Positions 22,283-30,922 of a stretch of 33,407 nt of DNA are shown here, one piece after another. The position numbers and the translations under genes were made by a program. This stretch comes from Hemicentrotus pulcherrimus (lineage: Eukaryota; Echinodermata; Echinoidea; Camarodonta; Strongylocentrotidae): contig BEXV01002031.1 of the NCBI GenBank assembly GCA_003118195.1, positions 19,159 to 52,565 on the forward strand, written 5' to 3'. The notes under the pieces are model-generated. The model made no database searches. It saw nothing but the letters and a program-made list of their open reading frames with translations, and had not been told where the DNA came from. Each line of letters begins with the position of its first letter. The stretch's first letter is position 1.

Positions 22283-22362
22283 AATAAAAACGAACCGCAA
22301 CACAACGAATGGTGTGATTAGTAATTTCTACCAGTTTCTGCGTGTGTGATCGGCGTGTTACA

Positions 22363-22366
22363 CAAG
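22363..22366 (+). other. Target-site duplication, right copy
   Basis: CAAG following the 3' LTR, matching 17911-17914. Confidence 0.8.
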
Positions 22367-22490
22367 ATACGAGTATTGTTGAACTGTTGAGTTAACAGAA
22401 AACTAACAAATCAATAATTCATTTCTGACACTCATGGAAAGAAAAAAACATATACAGAAAAAATATCATTTTAAGTAAACAAACACCTGA

Positions 22491-22741
22491 TCATTCCCCG
22501 CCTTCTTCAATTAAACATCTAGCTGTTGCAATATATGCAACTAAAACAATTAAAACTAATATTTGGATTGCCGATGTGATTACTGCACAACACAGCTTAC
22601 CAAGGTAACCAAACAACATATTGCTTGTAGATTTCGCTGGCTCCTCTTCTTTGCTGTTTTCCCCTAGGCGTTCATCTTGATTTAAGTAGTCTGTGTTGTT
22701 TCGTATGGTTTTACGCAGGGTCGAATTAAATAGTGCACGTC
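22491..22741 (-). CDS. Ig receptor exon 5: linker, second hydrophobic segment and stop
   Basis: The acceptor follows TCACTCGATAG. The exon encodes a charged linker with a Y-L-N motif (Tyr271), the pattern bound by Grb2-type SH2 domains when phosphorylated and cytosolic. A ~24-residue hydrophobic segment and a TGA at 22491-22493 follow. A good donor (G|GTAAGC, intron from 22600) lies inside, also in phase 1. If it is used, the hydrophobic segment would be intronic and further exons would lie beyond. Confidence 0.6.
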
Positions 22742-25708
22742 CTATCGAGTGAATGATAAGTAAAATATCACATTCGAAGTCATATCACAGGAAAAAGAAG
22801 AACAAAAAAAACACTTTTAATTAGGAAGGATAGTTGGAAAATCGCTGTTACAAATATATCCTCAAAATGCATTAATTGAATTAATATGATTATTAAAATT
22901 ATTTCGCCCTTTGTAACACAAATGTAATTGTTTAATTATAAACTGATATCCTATAAGAAAGGGGGAAATTGTTGGCAATTGTGAGGTGTTAGAGATTCAA
23001 CATTATTGAAGGCCCTTAGTAAAAGAAGATTGAATACCTACCGGTTTTGATGGCATACACGAAAACGATGAAAACGAGAACCTCTGCTATGAAGATTAAC
23101 CATAACACCCACAATCCTGAAGGCCTGCACCTGCAGTCGGGGTCTTTATTGATCAAAGAAAATATAAGGCAATTCAAATATTTGAAACAAAAAGTCGTTG
23201 GTAATGAAAAAAACCTCTCCTTACATGATCAGAGATTAATATTTTATTTTTTTAAGCCGTAAGCAATGTTTTATTCATTAAGTTAAGCAGTGGTTATGTA
23301 ATAACTACTATATAATATGTGGAATAACTAGTATATACTCATGTCTGTATCTATTTATGTATATATGAAACAATACATTTGTGCGACTTTAAATATCTTA
23401 AAAAGATAATAGACACGCGCAAATGATATTACGTAGACAAATTCATTTATACGGAGTTTTACATGTTAAAATAATTTGTATAGTTTGATATTTTGTGTTG
23501 AGTCTCACTCTCTGTCTATCTATCTCTTTCTCACTCCTTGTATACATGCATATGCATATATACAAATTTAATTGTATTGTGTATTAATATGTATAAGTGT
23601 ATTGTGTATATGCTTACGTGTCGTGTTCCGGTCAATAATATGCAGGGAAGACATAATCTTGAAGTCCAAATTGGAATACACACACTTTACTGTTGTATCC
23701 GTCTCGTTAGCTGGAAACCAATGAGCCACAGTTGTGTTGTATGTACCATCACTGTTGTTAGATGCAGTTATTTCCCCTTCTTTGGTTGTTAGCATTGGGA
23801 AGGCCATCGGGTAAACATTACTTATGGAACAGGTCACTCTGAAAACATTGTTGTGCCGAATGTACTCAATCACAGGAGAGGTGTCAGGGTTGGCTGGAAG
23901 AAGAAAAAAAAAACACCCAAACATGTGTGTATGTATATAAATACATACATAAACACATATTTAAATGTGGATCGATCAAGAAGACAAATAAAATCATAGA
24001 TTAAGTGCAGGTTTTAAGAGAAAATTATTTTCAAGGTAACCAAGAAATGGCCTTTATAGGCAGGTTGACTATCTTGTTTACATGTGGTTACTATACCAGA
24101 CTTTTGTGTAGGTACATTTACATCTTACACTCAGAATGCAACTACTTCCAAAAAGGTAGCCAAGCATCACCTTTATTCGGACATAATGCTATAATTATTA
24201 ATATCTCGCTGTGGTACTTTTCTTTTATCATTTCATTTGTTCCTATAGTAGAGTTATTATTTCGGGTATTTTGAACTGACCCAGTAAACACACAACTCTC
24301 TGCAGAGCTTAGCAAGACATGATGTGACGTGAGAGAGTTCTTATGTATTTCGTCCCAAATGCGATCTTTCCTTCTCTGAGGAATATGTCATCAACAAATT
24401 ATTTAAAACGGGATAATCAAAACGTTGTATAAAAAATCTCGTATCCACTGTTACAAAATTCTATCATGAATACGATCATTTATTTTTAGGTAGATAAGTT
24501 AAGACTATCATTCCTACTTTAATATGGCATTGACAGGCTACGCATTTTATGTCAAACAACCTCAACTATCGGTCGAAACGTCGTTTTGGAGAGCATGTAT
24601 ACTTATCAATTATTTTTTTCCCTTTTTTAGGGAAATATTTTCAAATATTTATTGTAGGAATAAATTTCATGTGCTGTCCGCGGCTGTTTTCTTAGTGTTA
24701 TTAATTTAATATTTTAAAGTGTTTTGGCAGCGAATATAAATGCAACCTTCAAATTGAAATAAAAAGACAATGGAAATGAAAAGAGGTTTACCAATTACCA
24801 TATATGCTCAGTCTAGCATCATGTGTGCACTCAGCAGCATCACCGACTGGAATAACAAGACATCTGAACAATTCCTGGTCATGTTGGACGGTTAGATTGT
24901 ATATAATCATGGAGAAGTCATCTTTGATTCCAAACCCCTCTGAACTCCCATTTCTTCGTTTGGACCACGATGCAAGAGCGATACCATTCTCTACAAAGAC
25001 ATCTGAGTTACTGCTTCTGTACCATTGAACTGCAATGGTTGATGCTGGATAAATATGGCACCGGCAAGGCAAGTCAATAGTAGTGTGAAGCTCTACTGGA
25101 ACAGTTATGATCTCTCCATTTATTTCTGAAATATAGTTGGACAGTTGATAGTATATTAGCTTTTTTCAAGTTATTAATGTTGGTGGTAATAATTAATGAA
25201 GATAAGAACACCATCAACAACGAGAACTAAATTATAATATTATTTAAAAACACTCTTGCATTTTAAGGAACTACATCCTGCCAGGGTTTCGGTCGAGAGA
25301 GTAAAATGTAAACTAATGTTTTCCCAAAGGACATCAACGATGTGGCAGGGATTTGAACCTGTACCCTGAATCAACTGTTTTTCAAGTCATTTGTAACAAA
25401 GAGTTTACTTTGAGCTCTTAGTGAAATTCCAATGATGTTGCAAGGCTCGGGAATCACGAGAGAAAGGACATTAAATTGGGCTGAAAAAAGCTCTTACACA
25501 AAATTGCGTTCGAATGGAATGTGTACTGTAGTCACAGACGAACAGATCCCCATTATTTAAAAGCGTAATCAACACAACATGTGTAAATGTGATGACATTT
25601 ACCGATGTTTCGTAGTCCGTTAGTCTAGAAGAAAGATGATAATGAAGATGAAATACCTGTTTTTCCACTGTATAATAGCAAGATCAGAACTGATGCTAAT
25701 GTCGCCAT
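22491..25708 (-). CDS. Immunoglobulin-superfamily membrane receptor, five exons
   Basis: Coding exons in order: 25708-25657, 25125-24799, 23893-23618, 23143-23042 and 22741-22491. They total 1008 nt, giving 335 residues plus a stop. All four introns are phase 1 with GT/AG ends. Predicted layout: signal peptide 1-17; V-like Ig domain ~19-126 (Cys38, Trp52, Cys106 in a D-QELF-RC context); second Ig domain ~128-214 (Cys148, Cys197, canonical Trp not seen); Cys222/Cys224; transmembrane ~228-250 with Glu239 inside; polar linker 251-296; second hydrophobic segment ~303-326; acidic C-terminus. Sequons include Asn76, 94, 172, 179, 189 and 216. The start is chosen for ATG with A at -3 and G at +4, followed by a signal peptide, although the frame is open further upstream. 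Likely a cell-surface adhesion or recognition receptor. The ligand and orthologue are unknown. An alternative donor in exon 5 could change the C-terminus. Confidence 0.82.
23042..23143 (-). CDS. Ig receptor exon 4: transmembrane segment
   Basis: 102 bp, 34 codons, phase 1-1, donor GTAGGT. It encodes a short Cys-rich stalk and about 23 hydrophobic residues containing a single Glu. A charge inside the membrane is often used by immune receptors to pair with adaptor subunits. That role here is inference. Confidence 0.8.
23618..23893 (-). CDS. Ig receptor exon 3: second Ig domain
   Basis: 276 bp, exactly 92 codons, phase 1-1. The acceptor is a long T-rich tract ending TTCTTCCAG; the donor is GTAAGC. 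The Cys148-Cys197 pair sits in VTCSIS and VKCVYS contexts, with four sequons, which suits a glycosylated membrane-proximal C- or I-like domain. Confidence 0.85.
24799..25125 (-). CDS. Ig receptor exon 2: V-like Ig domain
   Basis: 327 bp, exactly 109 codons, phase 1 at both ends. The acceptor follows ATATTTCAG and the donor is GTAATT. It contains LPCRC, the VQWYRS tryptophan strand and the F-RC strand of the Ig fold. Extra cysteines Cys40 and Cys117 could form a second bridge. Confidence 0.88.
25268..25450 (-). mobile_element. SINE fragment in intron 1 of the Ig gene
   Basis: On the minus strand, a B box GGTTCAAATCC (25349-25359) is followed by GTCCTTTGGGAAAACATTA and CCTGGCAGGATGT, matching the body order of the SINE at 1932-2170. 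It has the same orientation as the host gene. The head is degenerate. Confidence 0.6.
25657..25708 (-). CDS. Ig receptor exon 1: signal peptide
   Basis: Codes residues 1-17 plus one base. The Leu/Ile/Val-rich core after MATLAS is typical of a signal peptide, with cleavage probably near SGKT. Donor G|GTATTT. Confidence 0.8.
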
Positions 25709-25992
25709 TTTGTATGATACACTCGCCAAAGGTTCCGGGTAGGCATAATAAATGGACATAATATTTGCATCATCAAATAAAACCTGCCTCCCTACCAAAC
25801 GGCTCGGAAAGATGGCGGTATTTGCATTGAAAAACCAGAGCAATTGATTAGGAGAGTTTGGCCAATACAACTGTTTAGCCACTTCAGTCAAATGTACTGT
25901 GCAAACGACTGAAGACAGAGCCTAGCATTACCCTTAGCAGTTTTGTTGGATTGCTAGAGCTGTACATGTGTACATACTCGTTATTTGTTTAG
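25709..25992 (-). promoter_or_regulatory. Presumed 5' flank of the Ig gene
   Basis: Presumed promoter and 5'UTR by position only. No clear TATA box was seen. The reading frame is open back to about 25891, with an in-frame upstream ATG, but that extension would bury the signal peptide. Confidence 0.35.
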
Positions 25993-26470
25993 GGGTGAAT
26001 CTATCCTCTCTTCTCTTTCATTATGTATTTCTGTGTTCCCCTTCAATCTATCCTCTTCTCTTTTGTCATGTATTTTTGTAAATACTTCAATCTATCCCTT
26101 TTCTCCTTCGTTTAGATATTTCTTTGTTTTTCCACAATCTACCCCCAGTTCTCCTTCGTTATGTATTTCTTTTGTTCTCCTTCATTCTAACCTCTTCTCT
26201 TTTGTTTTATGTATTCTTTGTTTCTCCTTCAATCTATCCTTTTTTCCTTCGTCATCTATTTCTTTGTTTTAATCTGATAAATTCCTTTTCTCCTTCTTTA
26301 TGTAATACCCTTTTTTTTCCTTAGACCAGATCTATGATCCTCTTAGCTCTTCAATTATGTATTTCTATGTTCTTCCTTTGACTTATCCTCTTTCGTTTCG
26401 TTATGTATTTCCCTGTTTTTCCTTCTTCATATCCTCTCAACTATCCTTGTTTTACCCTTTTTATTATCTT
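25993..26470 (+). repeat. Minisatellite, about ten units of ~46 bp
   Basis: Pyrimidine-rich units with the pattern TTCTCCTTCGTTATGTATTTC, then TTTGTT, then CTTCAATCTATCC, 44-48 bp each and imperfect. Overlapping Ser/Phe/Leu-rich frames on the plus strand are by-products of this repeat. Confidence 0.85.
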
Positions 26471-26492
26471 TCCTTCCCTGGGTACGTGCTTG

Positions 26493-26494
<2 letters not shown>

Positions 26495-26530
<36 letters not shown>

Positions 26531-26534
26531 TATA
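26495..26534. repeat. (TA)n microsatellite
   Basis: About 40 bp of alternating AT with one C interruption. Confidence 0.95.
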
Positions 26535-26970
26535 GTGCGCTGACGCCTTGGACTCTTTCACCAGAGCACTTCTTGGAATTCTTTCGCGAAAAAGGCTAAA
26601 CAGTTAGGTAAAACAAATATGCGCAACCCGGTCCTGGTTGGGCACAGCATGGGTAATCCTGCTTCATTGGGCAAGCTCAAAATAACAGAATGTATGCCCT
26701 TCTTTGACTAAGTTATACCAAATTGGTCAATCTCGACACGGCTCTGTGTATAGATGGCTCTGTATAAGAACGCAAAGTAATGTGCACGTATTTTATTAAT
26801 AAATAATATATAACTAATAATATATTTGAGAAATGAAATGGAAATTTGAAATCAACTTGTTCAGTGAGCCTCCCTGCATATTTTTTTAGTTGGAGTACCC
26901 TGAAAATATGCCACAGGAAAAAAAATGGCGGCCGTGAAAAAATACTTTTTTTTGGAGGAATTATTTATTA
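26535..26970. other. No gene recognised
   Basis: Mixed-composition DNA without a coding frame, SINE boxes or terminal repeats. Confidence 0.5.
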
Positions 26971-27444
26971 AAGTTCAAGTTCAAGTTCAAGTTTTATTTC
27001 CACATCTGATTAAAAAAAATCATGTACAATTGATATGCATATATTTATACATTAAACAAACATTAAAAAGAAACATCTTCAATTTGAATCATAATTTGGT
27101 ATGAAAAAACAAAGGCAAATGGCCTATCAAGTTTATTCCCAAAGATAATATAATTTGCATACAAAGTTTCTTAAATTTACTAAAAACGAGATAAAAATAC
27201 AGAGATTAAAATAACGCAAAGCATCAATAAACAAAAACTAAAATCTAAAAAGACAAAAAACAGAAGAGGCATTTATGTAAACAAAATAATCGTAATTATA
27301 TATTTTCATTTACAAGATATTTCTTAAGTTTTCTTCTAAAAATTGATACTGTTGCGCATCTTTGGAGTTCTTGAGGTAGTTTGTTCCATAATTTTGGTCC
27401 AGCATAAATAATTGTTGTTCTTGGGAAAACCGTCCTATTTTGTA
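26971..27444 (-). mobile_element. 3' end of a LINE (CR1/L2/Jockey-like), 5'-truncated
   Basis: Minus strand: the C-terminus of the reverse transcriptase ORF (27444-27296), a ~300-bp 3'UTR, AAATAAAA, and a tail of repeated ACTTGA/GAACTT words at 26971-26995. Such short-repeat tails without long poly(A) are usual in this branch of non-LTR elements. The 5' side stops at the TA-flanked MITE, and no continuation was recognised on its far side. Confidence 0.8.
27296..27444 (-). pseudogene. Reverse transcriptase C-terminal fragment of the LINE
   Basis: About 48 codons with the order YAGPKLWNKLP, then L-RC, FRRKLKKYL and a stop at 27296-27298. The GPKLWN-LP and F-KLKKYL blocks are the conserved C-terminal signature of CR1/L2/Jockey-type reverse transcriptase proteins. 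Only this tail remains, without the catalytic FADD region, so it is non-functional. Confidence 0.8.
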
Positions 27445-27824
27445 CCGTCGCTAAAAAGAAGACGGCCCTACGCAACCAAAATTACCATTTAGCTCACACA
27501 ACCTAGCTAAAAATAACATAATTTAGCATATGTGAAGAATGAAAGAATATTCAATTTTCCACTAGATGATATTCCATTCAAAATGTTTGGAAATTATTTG
27601 CACAACAATTTTGAGTGATTACGTGTATTTCTTACGATATAAATTTTTGCCAAAATACTTATTTCTCCTTACTTTTATAATTATGGCGACTATTGCCGTT
27701 GGACTTCCTGGAAAACTGTCTATAAATATTGTTGATAGTCATTATGAATTCCAAGTTCATTAATTTGTGATGTGAGCTAAATGGTATTTTTGGTCACTTA
27801 GGGCCGTCTTCTTATAAGCGACGG
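27445..27824. mobile_element. MITE with ~54-bp TIRs and TA target duplication
   Basis: Left TIR 27445-27498 and right TIR 27771-27824 are inverted with about five to six mismatches, starting CCGTCGCT and ending GCGACGG. Both ends are flanked by TA (27443-27444 and 27825-27826). The size (380 bp) and TA duplication fit a Tc1/mariner-type or other TA-targeting non-autonomous element. The interior is AT-rich and non-coding. Confidence 0.8.
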
Positions 27825-27826
27825 TA

Positions 27827-28560
27827 TTACATAGGATGAAAAAAAAAATCGCGAGTAGATTCTATAAACAGATGATTATTTTGATAGGAAGTGTGATGTC
27901 AGATGATGCAGTGTCATCATACTGTAATGATATATCCCTCTTATATTCTATTGCTATGGTCATTATATGCTGATCAACCGATAGATCTCAGACCTATTGG
28001 CCAAATGATACGTAAAATAAGACCAGATTGCAAGTGACATGATGTGCATGATTGTGGTTCAGCTCTTACACAAACGCATCCTCCCTTTGAAATACCCCCT
28101 CCATGAAAATCAAAATGAATTTTGGGATGGGGCATTATGTTATATAGGCCAAGGCGTGTTTCAGAAATGATGCAGGCTATCGATCAGTGATACATACAAT
28201 ATGATTTGGATCCAGGTGAAAGTCATCACTTTCAGTCCGAATCGTGAAGATAATGGATGGTCGGGTTTAGAATTCACACCCTTTAACTGTGCAAAGCAAT
28301 ACCATTCATGAAGTAAATTGCGATCGAAAAATTGTACTTTGTCAAAAAACAAAACAAAAACTTTATTCACAATTCTATGGCTAACATTACACGGTTTATC
28401 TATGTCAATTTAGTATATTTCTCCTCCCTTTGCTATAACAGGAACCTGAATTATAAGTGTGGTAATATGAACAAATTAACCAGCCAAGGGTAAGATTGAC
28501 TTGGATTTTGAATGATGGACTGGTATCACTCGAAACAGAATATATAGATAATTGAAGTTT
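27827..28560. other. No gene recognised
   Basis: AT-rich unique sequence. A 69-codon minus-strand frame at 28161-28370 has no known motif. Confidence 0.5.
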
Positions 28561-28561
28561 G

Positions 28562-28640
28562 AAATCAGAACTTGAACCCGGATCTCTGCACTTAAAGCCC
28601 CATGATACGCGCTGTGGAGGTTAGGGTTCATCTCCTCTAT
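28562..28640 (-). mobile_element. tRNA-like SINE head fragment
   Basis: On the minus strand, a GGGTTCAAGTTC B-box match (28568-28579) lies downstream of CCACAGCGCGTATCATGGGG, which could be a decayed A-box region. The body was not recognised. Confidence 0.35.
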
Positions 28641-28757
28641 TTTTTTTAAATACTTTTTTTGTGCTTGAATACATCTTTAATTTTTTTAATATTGTCCACA
28701 CAAAATAGCATTATTACCATCAGGAGGTGTACGTACTTTCTAAATTTTAAAAACTTT

Positions 28758-28833
28758 GAATTGTACCAAAATGGGGTAAAGGAGTCTTGTAAAATGAATT
28801 GTACCAAAATGGGGTAAAGGAGTCTTGTAAAAT
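28758..28833 (+). repeat. Perfect 38-bp tandem duplication
   Basis: Two identical 38-bp units start at 28758 and 28796 with GAATTGTACC. Zero mismatches imply a very recent event, or polymorphism or assembly duplication. Confidence 0.95.
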
Positions 28834-29280
28834 GATCTACATTTTCAAAAGGTAACATACATGATAGTGCTGTATTCCTGTGCTTATGTCTCTCAGAGTC
28901 CCTCCACTTTTCCTATACATGTTGACACAACTTAAATTTATAAAAGACATTGTCTTCTGCAAATAAACGAATGTACACCATCAGTGTAAATACAGTGTGA
29001 GTAAAAAAAAACTTTACACCTAGAAAAATGCTAATAATTTTAAGAATCATTTATGAAAAGTAAATTATTATACACCATATGAAAGAGTGTTTTATCCCAA
29101 ATCGTTTGGTACCATTTTTGGGTGGTATGTGTTCACGCTTGGATAAATAGGAGGCATTGTTTGCGAGAATGCAAAAATCGACTTGCGCCAAATAATGATG
29201 TTTGAATAAAACAATTGGGATTTCGGTATTAATTCGGTCTTTGCAGATCCAAAAAACATCCCAACTAAAATTATTCATGT

Positions 29281-29388
29281 CACACATATCAAAACACACA
29301 CAGAGTCACACTCAATAAGTCACACAAACACACGCACCCACTCGCACATACACACACACACATACACCCACCCACACACACACGCATA
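29281..29388. repeat. (AC)n microsatellite, left half of the foldback
   Basis: Impure CACACA tract with AGTCAC interruptions. Confidence 0.9.
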
Positions 29389-29600
29389 GCAAATTTAGAT
29401 GCAGACTGACTGAGTCCTTTGGGAGAAACAATTCATTATCATGTTAATGCACCAAACTTTCATTTAATGGCATTATGACTGAATTTTAATTCCATTTTGA
29501 TATCAAATGGGAAATTTGCAAATTTACAGTAATGTTCATTACGTAATGATGTCTTGGTTCCAAAAATGTAACCACAACACATGTGAAGTTATAAACCGTC

Positions 29601-29654
29601 TGTTTGTGTGTGTGCGTGTGTGTGTTGGTGGATTTGTTAGTGTGTGTTTCATTT

Positions 29655-29685
<31 letters not shown>

Positions 29686-29687
29686 AC
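29601..29687. repeat. (GT)n microsatellite, right half of the foldback
   Basis: Impure GTGTGC/GTGTGT tract, inverted relative to 29281-29388. Confidence 0.9.
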
Positions 29688-29958
29688 TTTGCTACTGAAA
29701 AAATATCTGCAATGCATCTCATTTCATACATTCAATTCATTCTCTCAATTTAATACTTTGGCGCAGATCGATTTGTGCACTCTCGCAAACAATACCTCCT
29801 GTTCATCCAAGCGTGAACACATACCATCCGAAAATGGTACCAAACGGTTCAGGATAAAATACTCTTTCACATGATGTATAATACCTCACTGTTCATAAAT
29901 TATTTTTTAAATCATTAGTAATTTCCTAGGTGTAAAGTTTTTTTTGACTCACACTGTA

Positions 29959-30406
29959 CAGTAACGTGAAAGAATCCAGTACAGTGACTTTATCCAGACA
30001 TGTGATTAATCCGATTTGATCGAAAGTGCCCCATTTAATCGCAAACCTATAGCGTCATATCTCATTGGTACACAGTGTCGTCTTAATTGGGGCTCAATTT
30101 TAACCAATACAACGAAATGCACAAAGACTTTAAGTATCTCATAAAGGGCGTATATGTGATGTTACATCATTAAAGGATACATATTGTAACCTTACCAAAT
30201 TAGTCTAAACAAAATAGGATCTCTGCTATGCTTCCTTGCTATTTCCTTATTTGATTTTCTTTTAAGATATTTGTTAATATTTGAACATTAGCCCCTTTCC
30301 CCTTTGTAGCACATGATCACAAAGAAACTCTTGAATCGCTTAGACCATGTCTGTCCTATGATTCGAAAAATATGTTACTTCAATAATGACTTTTATTGGT
30401 TTCTTG
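29959..30406. other. No gene recognised
   Basis: AT-rich unique sequence without coding signals. Confidence 0.5.
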
Positions 30407-30416
30407 CCCCCCCCCN
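30407..30416. repeat. Poly-C tract ending in N
   Basis: Nine C followed by N at 30416, again an unresolved G/C homopolymer. Confidence 0.9.
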
Positions 30417-30631
30417 AAAAAATAGAAACATCAATTAATCAATTATGACAAAGTAGAACTGAACGAAGTAAAGATCGGCACAGATTCAGGCGTTTGGTAA
30501 AACCGCTTTGCATTTGACTTGCGTCACTGTCCACGACAATGAAGTATCCCTATACTATGAATAGAAAAAAAAAAAGATTTTAGTAATACACGATATAATC
30601 TGCAATGACATTCACTACAATAGAACCTAAC

Positions 30632-30697
30632 CTATCATTACGACGTTTAAAGTCCCTTCGTGGTCAACGTTTGTGTCAGCCATTGGTACCGTGTCCA
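30632..30697 (-). CDS. Weak candidate exon, 66 bp, phase 1-1
   Basis: The minus-strand acceptor is pyrimidine-rich, TTGTCCTTGTACAG, and the donor is G|GTTAGG. The open frame between them reads through an M-A-D-T-N-V-D-H-E-G segment. No domain is recognisable at 22 codons. A related word (V-D-H-K-A-T) occurs on the same strand near 32190. It may be a real exon of an unrecognised gene or a repeat. Confidence 0.22.
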
Positions 30698-30842
30698 CTG
30701 TACAAGGACAACAGTTTTAAAATTAAACTAGCATTGAATGTTTTCGTGCATATGAACATGAAATAAGATTTCTCTGCATTCAAATCATTGACAACATTTG
30801 TTCCTACATCCAGAGTAATTACTTAAAAACGTATAACATATT

Positions 30843-30922
30843 AATTATTATTACTATTATCATTTTCACTATTATTATTATTATTACATTATTATTATTA
30901 TTTGTATTGTGATTATTATTAG
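30843..30922. repeat. (ATT)n microsatellite
   Basis: Imperfect ATT repeat with short interruptions. Confidence 0.95.

Larger units (their letters stand above)
17915..22362 (+). mobile_element. Non-autonomous LTR retrotransposon (LARD-like), 4448 bp
   Basis: Complete element: two direct LTRs of 1388 and 1386 bp, both TGTAACA...TGTTACA, with a 4-bp CAAG target duplication. The 1674-bp interior (19303-20976) starts with a TGG-type primer-binding-site candidate and ends with a purine-rich tract. No frame of 60 codons or more lies in the interior, and no gag, protease, reverse transcriptase, RNase H or integrase motif was seen. It would therefore need enzymes from a related autonomous element. 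LTR identity is about 99%, so the insertion is fairly young. The 4-bp duplication and termini suit the Gypsy or BEL groups, but the superfamily cannot be fixed without pol. Confidence 0.93.
20977..22362 (+). repeat. 3' LTR
   Basis: 1386 bp, about 99% identical to the 5' LTR. All promoter, splice and poly(A) signals seen in the 5' copy are conserved. Confidence 0.95.
28993..29956. mobile_element. Long-TIR foldback, mariner-like, TA-flanked
   Basis: Termini CAGTGTGAGT and ACTCACACTG are flanked by TA on both sides (28991-28992 and 29957-29958). The inverted arms pair over about 200 bp (28993-29195 with 29757-29956), diverged. The CAGT start and TA duplication fit Tc1/mariner-type elements. An (AC)n tract in the left half faces a (GT)n tract in the right half, so the symmetry may extend to the centre near 29475. 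No transposase sequence was seen. Confidence 0.8.

Noticed and set aside
25985..26599. Overlapping Phe/Ser/Leu-rich plus-strand frames resembling membrane proteins
   Set aside because: They are produced by the ~46-bp pyrimidine minisatellite and the TA repeat.
29281..29690. AC/GT tracts as a CRISPR-like or regulatory array
   Set aside because: They are dinucleotide microsatellites inside a foldback element, with no spacer-repeat structure.
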